Shown here one piece after another: positions 8,084 to 15,705 of a stretch of 64,000 bases of DNA. Both the position numbers and the translations under genes were made by a program. Every line of letters starts with the position of its first letter. The stretch's first letter is position 1. The stretch is taken from NCBI GenBank assembly GCA_033763995.1, contig JANRJL010000084.1:27412-91411 (forward strand), written 5' to 3'. The DNA comes from GCA-2737725 sp033763995 (GTDB lineage: Bacteria; Pseudomonadota; Alphaproteobacteria; Rhodospirillales; Rhodospirillaceae). The notes under the pieces were generated by a model. It was not told the DNA's origin, made no database searches, and saw only the letters and a program-made list of their open reading frames with translations.

Positions 8084-8731
8084 ATGACCCAAGTCACCAA
8101 GCCGCTCTCGTTCATCGCCGCCGTGGCCGCGCTTGCGGCTTTGCTCGCCTCGGCCCCCGCCGCGGCCGCCTGCGAGCTGGCCCCGGGCGTCAAATGCCCC
8201 GGCGCCGCGCTCGACCACGTCATGGCGCGCGACGTCAACGCCGAGGGCGCGGACCTTTCGGGCGCGAATCTCAGCCACGCCTATCTGCCGGGCGCGAACC
8301 TGCGCGGGGCCAACCTCAAGGGCGCCAATTTGAGCTACGCCAATCTGGTGGGCGCCGACCTGACGGGCGCCAACCTCGAACACGCGCGCCTCGGCCACTT
8401 GAGGGCGCGCGACGTGATCCTCTTTAAAGCCAACCTCGGCGGCGCGTTCATGGAGCGCGCCTATCTTGAAACAGCGGACCTGCACGAGGCCAACATGGCC
8501 GGCGCGAACTTGGCCCGATCCTACCTCAAGGGCGCCGACCTGCACGACGCCAACCTCGAGGGCGCGACCCTGACCCGCGCCGACCTGACGTTTGCGAATC
8601 TCAAGGGCGCCACGCTCAAGGGTACGACGATCGATCGTGTCAAATGGATCGGCACCCTGCTCAAGGGCGCGGTGTGGACCGACGGCACGACGTGCGGCGA
8701 TGGCTCCATCGGCCGCTGCCGCACGGAATAG
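8084..8731 (+). CDS. Secreted pentapeptide-repeat protein (partner of NhaB copy 2)
   Basis: 215 residues from ATG 8084, preceded by CCAGGAGG; the longer frame to 8042 lacks a good start context. A Sec signal peptide (AAVAALAALLASAPAAAA) precedes C-x7-C (CELAPGVKC). Residues about 50-190 are pentapeptide repeats (GADLSGANLSHAYLPGANLR), and the tail WTDGTTCGDGSIGRC matches that of the gene at 5503-6264. Unlike that protein, it has a cleavable signal rather than a membrane anchor. Four conserved cysteines could form disulfides that cap the beta-helix in the periplasm. The function is unknown; the context points to a link with NhaB. Confidence 0.85.
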   Translation: MTQVTKPLSFIAAVAALAALLASAPAAAACELAPGVKCPGAALDHVMARDVNAEGADLSGANLSHAYLPGANLRGANLKGANLSYANLVGADLTGANLEHARLGHLRARDVILFKANLGGAFMERAYLETADLHEANMAGANLARSYLKGADLHDANLEGATLTRADLTFANLKGATLKGTTIDRVKWIGTLLKGAVWTDGTTCGDGSIGRCRTE

Positions 8732-8862
8732 AGCGGCCGCGCGGAACAATCCGGCTACGCCCCCTCCAGGCAGCGGTCAACGCCAAGTTCGCCCTCCCCA
8801 GCCTCGCTGCGCCCCGCAAGAATACCCGGTGGGATGTAGGTGGTTTTGGGGAGGACCGCACC

Positions 8863-9693
8863 GTGACCGAACTCATCGTCGACCGCCGCGACTTGCTGAC
8901 CGGCCTGGCCGTCGCCGGCCTGGGCCTGACCACGCTGCCCGACACGGCCGAGGCGAAAGACGCCGCGCCCGCCATCGAGACGCCGGCGGAAAACCTCCGC
9001 GCCATCGTGCGCACCACCGCCAGCCTGAAAGAGGTGGATTGCCCCTACTACTACAACGGCACCATCTACGGCGTGGTCGGCGAGGAGCAGCCGCGCCCGC
9101 TCTACAAGTTCACGGGGCTTGAGACCTACCGCATGCTGCAAATCGCGGCTGATGAATATGAACTGATCGGCAACACCGTCACGTTCTTCCGCGACCTCGA
9201 GACCAACGCGTTTCTGCATGAATACGCCAACCCCTATACGGGTGCGAAAAACACCGTGCCCGCCGCGGTGCAGGGCGGCGGCAAGGGCCGCGGCTTCGAG
9301 CACTCGGTGCGCGGCATCCGGCCCGTCATGTTCAAGGACAAGTTTCCCGACGAACCCCTCAAGATGTGGTGGACGGCGGCTGGCGACTATTTGTGGCTTC
9401 ACGACGCCACGGTTTATCCGCCCGGAATGCAGGCGCCGCGCATGCAGCGCAAGACCAACTTCGTGCGCCGCGACCAATTCCTCGACCCCAAGGTCGACAG
9501 CCTGGCGGCCATGTTCACGGCCGCCGTGTTCATGCCCTGGCCCAAGTGGATGGAGATGGGCGAGCGGCCCGGCCACATCGTCTGGCACGCCTCGGGGGCC
9601 AAGGTGAAATCCATCGCCGACGTGCCCGCCGAGCACCGCGAGCGCGCCATGAAGGAACACCCCGAGCGGCTGACCAACGATCCGAAGACATAG
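8863..9693 (+). CDS. DUF1838 family protein 1
   Basis: 276 residues from GTG 8863, preceded by GGGGAGGA. The N-terminus DRRDLLTGLAVAGLG is a twin-arginine-like export signal. The core carries the family pattern also seen in the genes at 9838, 12809, 13825, 39495 and 40403: P-A-E-N-L-R-A near residue 45, VTFFRDLETNAFLHEYANPY near the middle, and a late W-x-x-W-M-x-M (FMPWPKWMEMG). It is the shortest of the six and the most divergent in its middle third. DUF1838 has no established biochemical activity that I know of. It follows the pentapeptide gene by about 130 bp and precedes repeat A copy 2. Confidence 0.8.
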   Translation: MTELIVDRRDLLTGLAVAGLGLTTLPDTAEAKDAAPAIETPAENLRAIVRTTASLKEVDCPYYYNGTIYGVVGEEQPRPLYKFTGLETYRMLQIAADEYELIGNTVTFFRDLETNAFLHEYANPYTGAKNTVPAAVQGGGKGRGFEHSVRGIRPVMFKDKFPDEPLKMWWTAAGDYLWLHDATVYPPGMQAPRMQRKTNFVRRDQFLDPKVDSLAAMFTAAVFMPWPKWMEMGERPGHIVWHASGAKVKSIADVPAEHRERAMKEHPERLTNDPKT

Positions 9694-9711
9694 CCAGGAG
9701 TAGCCAATCAC

Positions 9712-9807
9712 AACTGTCGTCCTGGGCCTTGTGCCCAGGACCCAGGGCAACAATCGCCGGCAGATCAATGACTCTGGGTCCTGGGAATAAATCCCAGGAC
9801 GACAATT
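9712..9807. repeat. Dispersed palindromic repeat, family A, copy 2
   Basis: Two hairpins, CCTGGGCCTTGTGCCCAGG and TCCTGGGAATAAATCCCAGG, start with CTGTCGT and end with GACAATT. The layout is the same as at 103-196, with the two hairpins in the reverse order. It lies between two DUF1838 genes. Confidence 0.75.
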
Positions 9808-9837
9808 CAGGAACTAAGAACCAAAGGAGATGACTTC

Positions 9838-10815
9838 ATGCTCTTTTCCAGTTTGATCGACACCATCGCCAACCGCCGCGACGCCATGAAGGCCATGGCG
9901 GGCGCTTCCACCGTCGCCGCCGGCATGGCGGCCATGGCGGGCAGCACGGCCCAGGCCCAAACCGGCAAAGCCCCGCGCAAGCCGGTGGACTTCAAGGACC
10001 CGGCGCAGAACCTCAAGGCCTTCATCAAGATCACCGGCGATTTGGACCCGACGAAGGAGTCCGTCGGCTGGTTCGGCGGCACGATTTACGGCAACCGGGG
10101 CGTCGAGCCCTTGAAGCCGCTGGTGGGCGTGCAAGGGGTGGGCATGATGCGCGTCAAGCCCATGGGCAACGACACCTACCGCGTGTTCAACCGCGAATTC
10201 GCCGCCTACACGGACCCCAAGACCGGCGAAATTCTGGAAAGCTGGAAAAACCTCTACACCGAGGAAACGGTCGAGGTGATTCCGATCAAGAACATGATCG
10301 TGAACGCGCAAATCTCGCCCATCGTCGAGCAGGATTTCGACGGCCACAAGGTGAAGTTCCCCTTCACGCCGCCGTGGGTGGTGCAAACCGACAAGGCCTT
10401 CTCGCTGTTCGAGGTCCATGCGGCCTTCCCGAATCCGATGAAACCCGACGCCTGGCCGCGCGAGTCGGCGGGGCCCATCAACCGCACGGGCGAGATGTTC
10501 TCGCGCATGTGCGCGCTGGAAGACCTCGAGCGCGACGACGTGAGTGCGGCCAACTACGTCGGCCAGTGGACGCGCGTCGGCCCCTGGCTGCCGTGGATGC
10601 TCATGGGCCAGGCCGACGGCCACGTGCTCTATCGCAGCTTCATGAACCGCACCGGCCGGAAAGAGAACCTGCCGCCCGTGCTGCTGGCCTACATGGAAAA
10701 GAAGTATCCCGAATTCCTGCAGGCGCCCGGCGACGACACCTGGGGCAAGCCCAACGACAGCTCCTGGACGGTTTACATGAACCAGAACAAGCCCAAGCCG
10801 GCCAAAAAATCCTAA
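9838..10815 (+). CDS. DUF1838 family protein 2
   Basis: 325 residues; AAAGGAGATGA precedes the ATG. A Tat-like signal NRRDAMKAMAGASTVAAGMA ends near TAQA (about residue 39). Family landmarks in order: KDPAQNLKAF, TYRVFNREFAAYTDPKTGEI, SWKNLYTEETVEV, WPRESAGPINR, WLPWMLMGQADGH. The conserved R-E-x-x-x-Y-x-D-x-K-T-G-E-x-L-E-x-W segment and W-x-P-W-M-x-M-G are the best candidates for functional residues, but nothing is established for the family. It has its own terminator overlapping the stop codon and is flanked by family A repeats on both sides. Confidence 0.85.
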   Translation: MLFSSLIDTIANRRDAMKAMAGASTVAAGMAAMAGSTAQAQTGKAPRKPVDFKDPAQNLKAFIKITGDLDPTKESVGWFGGTIYGNRGVEPLKPLVGVQGVGMMRVKPMGNDTYRVFNREFAAYTDPKTGEILESWKNLYTEETVEVIPIKNMIVNAQISPIVEQDFDGHKVKFPFTPPWVVQTDKAFSLFEVHAAFPNPMKPDAWPRESAGPINRTGEMFSRMCALEDLERDDVSAANYVGQWTRVGPWLPWMLMGQADGHVLYRSFMNRTGRKENLPPVLLAYMEKKYPEFLQAPGDDTWGKPNDSSWTVYMNQNKPKPAKKS

Positions 10816-10829
10816 CAGGATTTTTTGGC
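10801..10829 (+). terminator. Perfect hairpin terminator overlapping the DUF1838-2 stop codon
   Basis: GCCAAAAAATCCT (10801-10813), a 3-nt loop, and AGGATTTTTTGGC (10817-10829) form a perfect 13-bp stem with T6 in the right arm. The last codons and TAA are inside the left arm and loop. Confidence 0.75.
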
Positions 10830-10919
10830 CGCCCTGGGATTCATTCCCAGGGCCCAGAGCGACAACTCGGATGAGTGAAAATTGCCCTGGACCCTGGGAA
10901 CAAGTCCCAGGGTGACAAG
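10830..10919. repeat. Dispersed palindromic repeat, family A, copy 3
   Basis: The hairpins CCCTGGGATTCATTCCCAGGG and CCCTGGGAACAAGTCCCAGGG lie between the DUF1838-2 terminator and the end of the ybaN-like gene. The sequence is slightly diverged from copies 1 and 2. Confidence 0.7.
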
Positions 10920-10924
10920 GTCAT

Positions 10925-11404
10925 TTAGATTTCCGCCGGCGCTTGGCTGCGCCGGGTGCAAATCCAGGTCGCGACGGGAACCATCACGGCGGCCACCAGC
11001 GCGGGCAGCAGCCAGTCGTCGCGCAGCGCGACGAGGATCACCAGGCTCAAGGCCATGACCGTCACGGCGGAAATTTTGGCCTTCATGGGAATGACGCTGT
11101 GCAGGTGCCAGGCGCGCAAGCCGGGGCCGAAGGTGGGGTGATTCCACAGCCACAACTTCAGCCGGTCGGAGGAGCGCGAGAAGGCCCACAGTGCCACGAT
11201 GAGAAACACCGTGGTCGGCAGGCCGGGAACGAACATACCGAGAATACCGAGCCCCGTGCTGATGATGCCCACGGCCTGGAAGAACGGGCACAGCCACTTT
11301 GGCGTTGCCGCCGAAGGCGGGGGGGTCGGCTTGGCCGGCGGCGCGTCAAGGCGCTGTGCGCCGGGCACGGAGTCCGGCTGGGTGTGGGGGGCCTGATCGG
11401 TCAT
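10925..11404 (-). CDS. ybaN: YbaN/DUF454 family inner-membrane protein
   Basis: 159 residues. A proline-rich cytoplasmic N-terminus (residues 1-38) is followed by the YbaN signature: GIISTGLGILGMFVPGLPTT, then LWAFSRSSDRLKLWLWNH, FGPGLRAW and two C-terminal hydrophobic helices. Members are small membrane proteins of unknown function. It is convergent with the DUF1838-2 gene, from which it is separated by a terminator and repeat A. The proline-rich extension is longer than in the E. coli protein. Confidence 0.88.
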   Translation of the reverse strand: MTDQAPHTQPDSVPGAQRLDAPPAKPTPPPSAATPKWLCPFFQAVGIISTGLGILGMFVPGLPTTVFLIVALWAFSRSSDRLKLWLWNHPTFGPGLRAWHLHSVIPMKAKISAVTVMALSLVILVALRDDWLLPALVAAVMVPVATWICTRRSQAPAEI

Positions 11405-11499
11405 GGCCGGGAAAATACCCGAAATCGCCCCCCCTGTTCACCCCCCATTTTCGGAGGGGGACTGTGCGCAAAAGGAGGAACCCCCAACCCGCGCAGGGC

Positions 11500-12633
11500 C
11501 TACTCCGCCGCCTGTTGGGCGGGTTTGGGCTGCGCCACGGGCACCGGGTCGGTGACCCAGGCCTTGTGCGTGCGCCGCGCCGGCGAGGGAATCGCGAACA
11601 CCGTCTCGGCCGCGTCGTGCTCCATCCGGGCGATGTCGATGCGCCAGCCCTTGGCGTTCCAGTCCTTGGTGAATTGGCGGTAACGCGCGATCGCCTTGTC
11701 GGCGGGCATCAGCACCTCGCGGGTGTTGGTGGCGGGCGGGATCGCGGGCTCGATGGCCTCGAGGATCACCACGTCCTGCGACTGGATCAGGCGCTGGCGC
11801 TTGTTGATGGCCTCGTCGTGCTGCGGGCCCTGCAGCGCGTTGCGCATGTTGATGAGGTAGCTTTTCGTGTGCGTGCGCGTCACCGGCGTGCGGTAGGTGT
11901 ATTGGTGGAACCAGTTGGCCTTGGTCATGTGAATCTGCGTCCAGGTCTGGTGCGGACCGACGTGGCCCGAGCCCGCCTCCATCTCGCCGTCGACCGCGCG
12001 CAATTTGTTCATGGTCGCGTCCTTGAGCGGCGGCGCGTCGAACTTGGTCATGAAGCCGCAGCCCCACGGCGTCTCATCGAGGGTGTATTCGGCCACGTAG
12101 TAGGTGTCGCGGTCGCCCGAATAGCCGTGGGTGGGATGCACGAACTCGTTGTGCGCCGGGTCCAGCGTGTTCTCCACCGCGCGTTCGTAATTGGCCTTGT
12201 ATTCGTTGACGAGCAAATTGGGATACCAGCCCTCGGTGCCGTACTCGGGAATCTCCATGATCGGCGGGCGCTCGGCCTCCGGCAGGTCGCCCAGGAAGGC
12301 GAACACCAGGCCGTACTGCTCGCGCACGGGATAGGCGTCGATGCGCGTGCGCGCCGGCACGTTGGCGCACTTGTCCTTGCCGAGCGAGGGGATCTTGACG
12401 CACTCGCCCGCGCCGGTGAACTGCCAGCCGTGATAGGGGCACTCGATGGCGTCGCCGCGCATCTTGCCGCCGGAAAGGTTGCCGCCGCGGTGGGTGCAGA
12501 CGTTGGACAGGCAATGGGCTTGGCCCTTGCTGTCGCGGAACAGCACGAAATTCTGGCTCAGCATCGTCACCTTCAAGGGCGCCTCGGTGAGTTCGCTGGA
12601 CTGGGCGGCGACGTACCAGAAATTCATGTACAT
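11500..12633 (-). CDS. Rieske [2Fe-2S] aromatic-ring-hydroxylating oxygenase, alpha subunit type
   Basis: 377 residues from ATG 12633; the frame extends upstream but the family begins at MYMNFWYVAA. The Rieske centre is C-T-H...C-P-Y-H (VCTHRGGN, then IECPYHGWQF, residues about 43-66). The mononuclear iron site reads ENTLDPAHNEFVH, matching (E/D)x3Dx2Hx4H. This fits single-component-type oxygenases such as vanillate O-demethylase oxygenase or phenylpropionate-type dioxygenases, which use a separate reductase not visible here. The substrate cannot be told. It is divergent from DUF1838-3, with a 175-bp shared promoter region, which places it with the DUF1838 genes in a presumed catabolic locus. 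Confidence 0.9.
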   Translation of the reverse strand: MYMNFWYVAAQSSELTEAPLKVTMLSQNFVLFRDSKGQAHCLSNVCTHRGGNLSGGKMRGDAIECPYHGWQFTGAGECVKIPSLGKDKCANVPARTRIDAYPVREQYGLVFAFLGDLPEAERPPIMEIPEYGTEGWYPNLLVNEYKANYERAVENTLDPAHNEFVHPTHGYSGDRDTYYVAEYTLDETPWGCGFMTKFDAPPLKDATMNKLRAVDGEMEAGSGHVGPHQTWTQIHMTKANWFHQYTYRTPVTRTHTKSYLINMRNALQGPQHDEAINKRQRLIQSQDVVILEAIEPAIPPATNTREVLMPADKAIARYRQFTKDWNAKGWRIDIARMEHDAAETVFAIPSPARRTHKAWVTDPVPVAQPKPAQQAAE

Positions 12634-12808
12634 GGCGGGGGCTCCTTGGCTGCGGCCGGCGCACCATAGGTTAGCACGGGCGCCGGCGCCGCGCGCGAAC
12701 CTTGGGCTGTTCAATGTGCGGTTAGACGATGGGGCGGGTTAGGGCTTGCGCGCGGGCCGATGCGACAGTCAGGCTAGGTCATCGCGATTCGGCTGGGGAG
12801 CTTTTCAA

Positions 12809-13813
12809 ATGATTTTCAGCGAACTGCACGACACCGACATCACGCGCCGCGGCGCGTTGAAATCCTTGGCGTTTTCCGGCGGCGCGGCGGCAGGCCTGGC
12901 GGGCTTCGGCTTTGGGGCAACGCCCGCTCAAGCTGCGCCCGCCTTGGCCGCCAACGATCCACGCGTGAAGATCGACTTCACCGACCCCAAGCAGAACCTC
13001 AAGGCCTTCACCCGCGTGTTCTCCGACATCGATCCGGCCAAGGTCGCCATCGGCTGGTATTCGGGCGTGGGCTACGCGGTGGTGGGCGATTCGAAAAAGG
13101 TCGTGCCGTTGTTCGGCCTCGAGGGCATCGGCATCCGGCGCACCCAGGAACTCGCCACCGGCGGCTACCGCGTGTTCAACCGCGAGCTGGCCTTCTACCG
13201 CGACCTCAAGACCGGGCAGTTCATGGACGCCTGGGACAACCCCATGAACGGCGAGACGGTCGAGGTGTTTCCGATCCAGAACATGCACGTCAACGCCGAA
13301 ACCGCGCCGATTTTCGAGTTCGACATGGAAGGCACCAAAGTTCGCCAGCCCTTCAACCCGCCGTGGACCTTCTCCGCGCCCTGGGCCATGTCGCTGTTCG
13401 AGATTCACCAGTCGGTGAAATCGGAACTGAGCCCCGCGGAATGGCCGCGCGAATCCCCCGGCCCCCTCACGCGCATCAGCGAGATGTTCCAGCGCCACGT
13501 GCGCATGGAGGATTTGAACAACCCCGACCTCACCTCGGTGCCCACCGTGGGCAGTTGGATGCGCATCGCCTCGTGGTTTCCGTGGATGCTCATGGGCCAG
13601 GCCGAGGGCCATCTGTTCTTCCGCTGCCAAACGCAGAAGTTCGGGTCCATGAGCGAGCTGCCCAACAAGGACTTCCTCGCCAAGGCCGAGAAAGGCTACG
13701 CGCAATATCTTGAGGCGCCGTCCATCGACAGTTGGGGCAAACAGCCCAACGATTCGACGTTCAATATGTACAAGCGCAACCGCAAACCCGCCCCGCCCAA
13801 GGCGCTGGGGTAA
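12809..13813 (+). CDS. DUF1838 family protein 3
   Basis: 334 residues from ATG 12809 (GGGGAG upstream). A Tat-like start, TRRGALKSLAFSGGAAAGLA, is followed by an alanine-rich region ending PAQA-A. Family landmarks: TDPKQNLKAF, GYRVFNRELAFYRDLKTGQF, AWDNPMNGETVEVFPIQNMH, WPRESPGPLTRISEMFQ, WFPWMLMGQAEGHLFFR. It is the closest of the set to DUF1838-2. The next DUF1838 gene starts 12 bp after its stop, so the two are probably co-transcribed. The function is unknown. Confidence 0.85.
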   Translation: MIFSELHDTDITRRGALKSLAFSGGAAAGLAGFGFGATPAQAAPALAANDPRVKIDFTDPKQNLKAFTRVFSDIDPAKVAIGWYSGVGYAVVGDSKKVVPLFGLEGIGIRRTQELATGGYRVFNRELAFYRDLKTGQFMDAWDNPMNGETVEVFPIQNMHVNAETAPIFEFDMEGTKVRQPFNPPWTFSAPWAMSLFEIHQSVKSELSPAEWPRESPGPLTRISEMFQRHVRMEDLNNPDLTSVPTVGSWMRIASWFPWMLMGQAEGHLFFRCQTQKFGSMSELPNKDFLAKAEKGYAQYLEAPSIDSWGKQPNDSTFNMYKRNRKPAPPKALG

Positions 13814-13824
13814 AGGAAGCACTC

Positions 13825-14895
13825 ATGCTCTCATCCTTCGTCTCGCACCTGCTCACCAATCGGCGCGGCGCGCTGAAGAGTTTCGCCGGGCTAGCGGCCG
13901 CAGCGACCGCACTGCCCAAATCGGCCACGTCCGCATCCCAGCCGCTGGACCTCACCGACCCCAAGGATAATCTCTACGCCTTCGGAAAAATCTGGGCCGG
14001 TTACGACGAGCCCGTCATCGGCGGCTTCCACGGGCTGATGTATGCGCGCATCGGCAACAGCCGCATGATCCCGGTGTTCGGCTACGCCGGCACGGGCTGT
14101 TTGCAGGCGCAGTACGAGCCCGAAGGTTTTCTGCGCATCAAATCGCGCGAGACCGGCTATTTCACGGACTTGCGCACCGGCGAGGTGCTGGAGACGTGGA
14201 AGAACCCCTTCACCGAGGAAACGGTGGAGGTCTATCACTTCTACAATCCGCTGTTGGCGGGGCGCCTCGGCACCCAAATGCCGCGCTTCCAGATGGGCCC
14301 CGGCAACGATCCGCCGACGCTGATGAACGAGGGCAGCGTGTTCCCCAATGCCGAGGGCAAAATTCCCTTCGTCATGCCCTACGAGCAATACGGCGATGAT
14401 CTCATGGTCGCGTGGGATTACACCCACGATCACATCAACCCGGTGCCGCCGGAGGGCTGGCCGAAATCCTCCACGGGCGCGCGCATCACGCCCTCGGAGC
14501 ACTTCACCTTCACCGTGTCGCGCCAGCAGTTGGAAGACCGCGACGCCAAGACCTGCCGCATGGTGGCGGGCTTCTCGCGTCAGTCGCCGTGGTGGCCGTG
14601 GATGAAAATGGGCGGGCACAAGTACGCCGACGGCGTACTGTTCGGCCGCATGCACAGCCACAAGGGCCTCGGCGGCACGCGCGACGTGCCGCCCAAGGTG
14701 CTCAAGTACATCGAGAAGCACGCGCCCGACTACCTGACGCTGCCCCCGGACTGGCCGGTCACCAACGCCCGCGTCGATACCTGGAGCGCCTACGCCCAGG
14801 ACACGCCGCCGGAAAACCCGGCGTACGAGTGGAAGCAAAAGCGCGCGGCCGACGTGCCCGCCCCGCCCACGGGATCGGGACGGGTGAAGGCATAA
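13825..14895 (+). CDS. DUF1838 family protein 4
   Basis: 356 residues; AAAGGAAG precedes the ATG. A Tat-like start, TNRRGALKSFAGLAAAATAL. Family landmarks: TDPKDNLYAF, RETGYFTDLRTGEVLETWKN, PFTEETVEVYHFYNP, then WWPWMKMGGHKYADG. It carries an insertion of about 30 residues after the central block (region FQMGPGNDPPTLMNEGSVFP) that its neighbours lack. It is the last gene of the 12809-14895 pair and is followed by repeat B. The function is unknown. Confidence 0.85.
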   Translation: MLSSFVSHLLTNRRGALKSFAGLAAAATALPKSATSASQPLDLTDPKDNLYAFGKIWAGYDEPVIGGFHGLMYARIGNSRMIPVFGYAGTGCLQAQYEPEGFLRIKSRETGYFTDLRTGEVLETWKNPFTEETVEVYHFYNPLLAGRLGTQMPRFQMGPGNDPPTLMNEGSVFPNAEGKIPFVMPYEQYGDDLMVAWDYTHDHINPVPPEGWPKSSTGARITPSEHFTFTVSRQQLEDRDAKTCRMVAGFSRQSPWWPWMKMGGHKYADGVLFGRMHSHKGLGGTRDVPPKVLKYIEKHAPDYLTLPPDWPVTNARVDTWSAYAQDTPPENPAYEWKQKRAADVPAPPTGSGRVKA

Positions 14896-14904
14896 CAAAC
14901 TCGA

Positions 14905-15036
14905 CTGTCATCACCCGGCTCCCGGGTCCGCGCACAGCGCGGCCCGAGCGTAAACTCCAGCGGGTGATCCAGGTTTTTTGTTTTGAAAACAAGACACCAG
15001 AAACCCTGGATACCCCGCATGCGCGGGGTATGACAG
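14905..15036. repeat. Dispersed repeat, family B, copy 1 (MITE-like)
   Basis: About 130 bp bounded by CTGTCAT and ATGACAG as perfect terminal inverted repeats. It contains CCGGCTCCCGGGTCCGCGC, a T/G-rich GATCCAGGTTTTTTG stretch and a TACCCCGCATGCGCGGGGTA hairpin. A nearly identical copy lies at 19518-19641 and a relative at 18356-18455. Confidence 0.75.
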
Positions 15037-15163
15037 ATTTGGGGTGTGTCGCGCGGGTTGCCCTCTTCCACCCGCCATTCTTGACCTTCATCAAGGCGGC
15101 ACGGCGCGCGAGGCGCTTCACTTGTGGCTTATAATCCGTCATCCGCCGGAGGGAGACCGCCCC

Positions 15164-15382
15164 ATGCACACCCCCGATCCCGTCGCGCACGGCTTGGCCG
15201 CGTTGGCGCTCGTCGAGGCGCTGGCCCAGAAGCTCATCGCCAAGGGCGCGCTGACCAAGGCCGAAGTCGCCGACATTTGCACGGCGATCAAGGGCCGCTA
15301 TGACGCCCAAGGGGTGCGCCACAACAGCGCGGTGGAAACCGACGCGGGCCTGCTGCTGGCCGACTTCAGGGCGAAACTCTAA
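15164..15382 (+). CDS. Small conserved-looking hypothetical protein
   Basis: 72 residues from ATG 15164, preceded by GGAGGGAG. The product is helical (LAALALVEALAQKLIAKGAL, then TKAEVADICTAIKGRYDAQG) with no signal or membrane segment. The codon bias and ribosome-binding site support a real gene. I do not recognise the family. It stands between repeat B copy 1 and the TonB-dependent receptor leader. Confidence 0.65.
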   Translation: MHTPDPVAHGLAALALVEALAQKLIAKGALTKAEVADICTAIKGRYDAQGVRHNSAVETDAGLLLADFRAKL

Positions 15383-15705
15383 CGTCGCCGCCATCTCCGG
15401 TCGGCCCACCGATCGAGGGCCGGCCCCTATATATAAGTGAGTCCGTTGCGCTTGGCGGTCGCCGTCGGCCGGGATTTCCTTGATTGATACATGTCCGGCA
15501 TCACGTGATGCCAACATCGCATTTTTGTCGGCCCGCGAACTGTGTGAAGAGATTTTCCGAACGGCGGCGCACGACCGGTCCCGGCGCGGGGGCGCGATGG
15601 GGCTTCAGTGTCCCAGGCAACAAGCGGGGGATCGAACGGGGGATCGAGCGGATGGCCCAGCCATCTCCGTGCGCGCGCATTTTTTCCACCAAGGGGAGTC
15701 CACTA

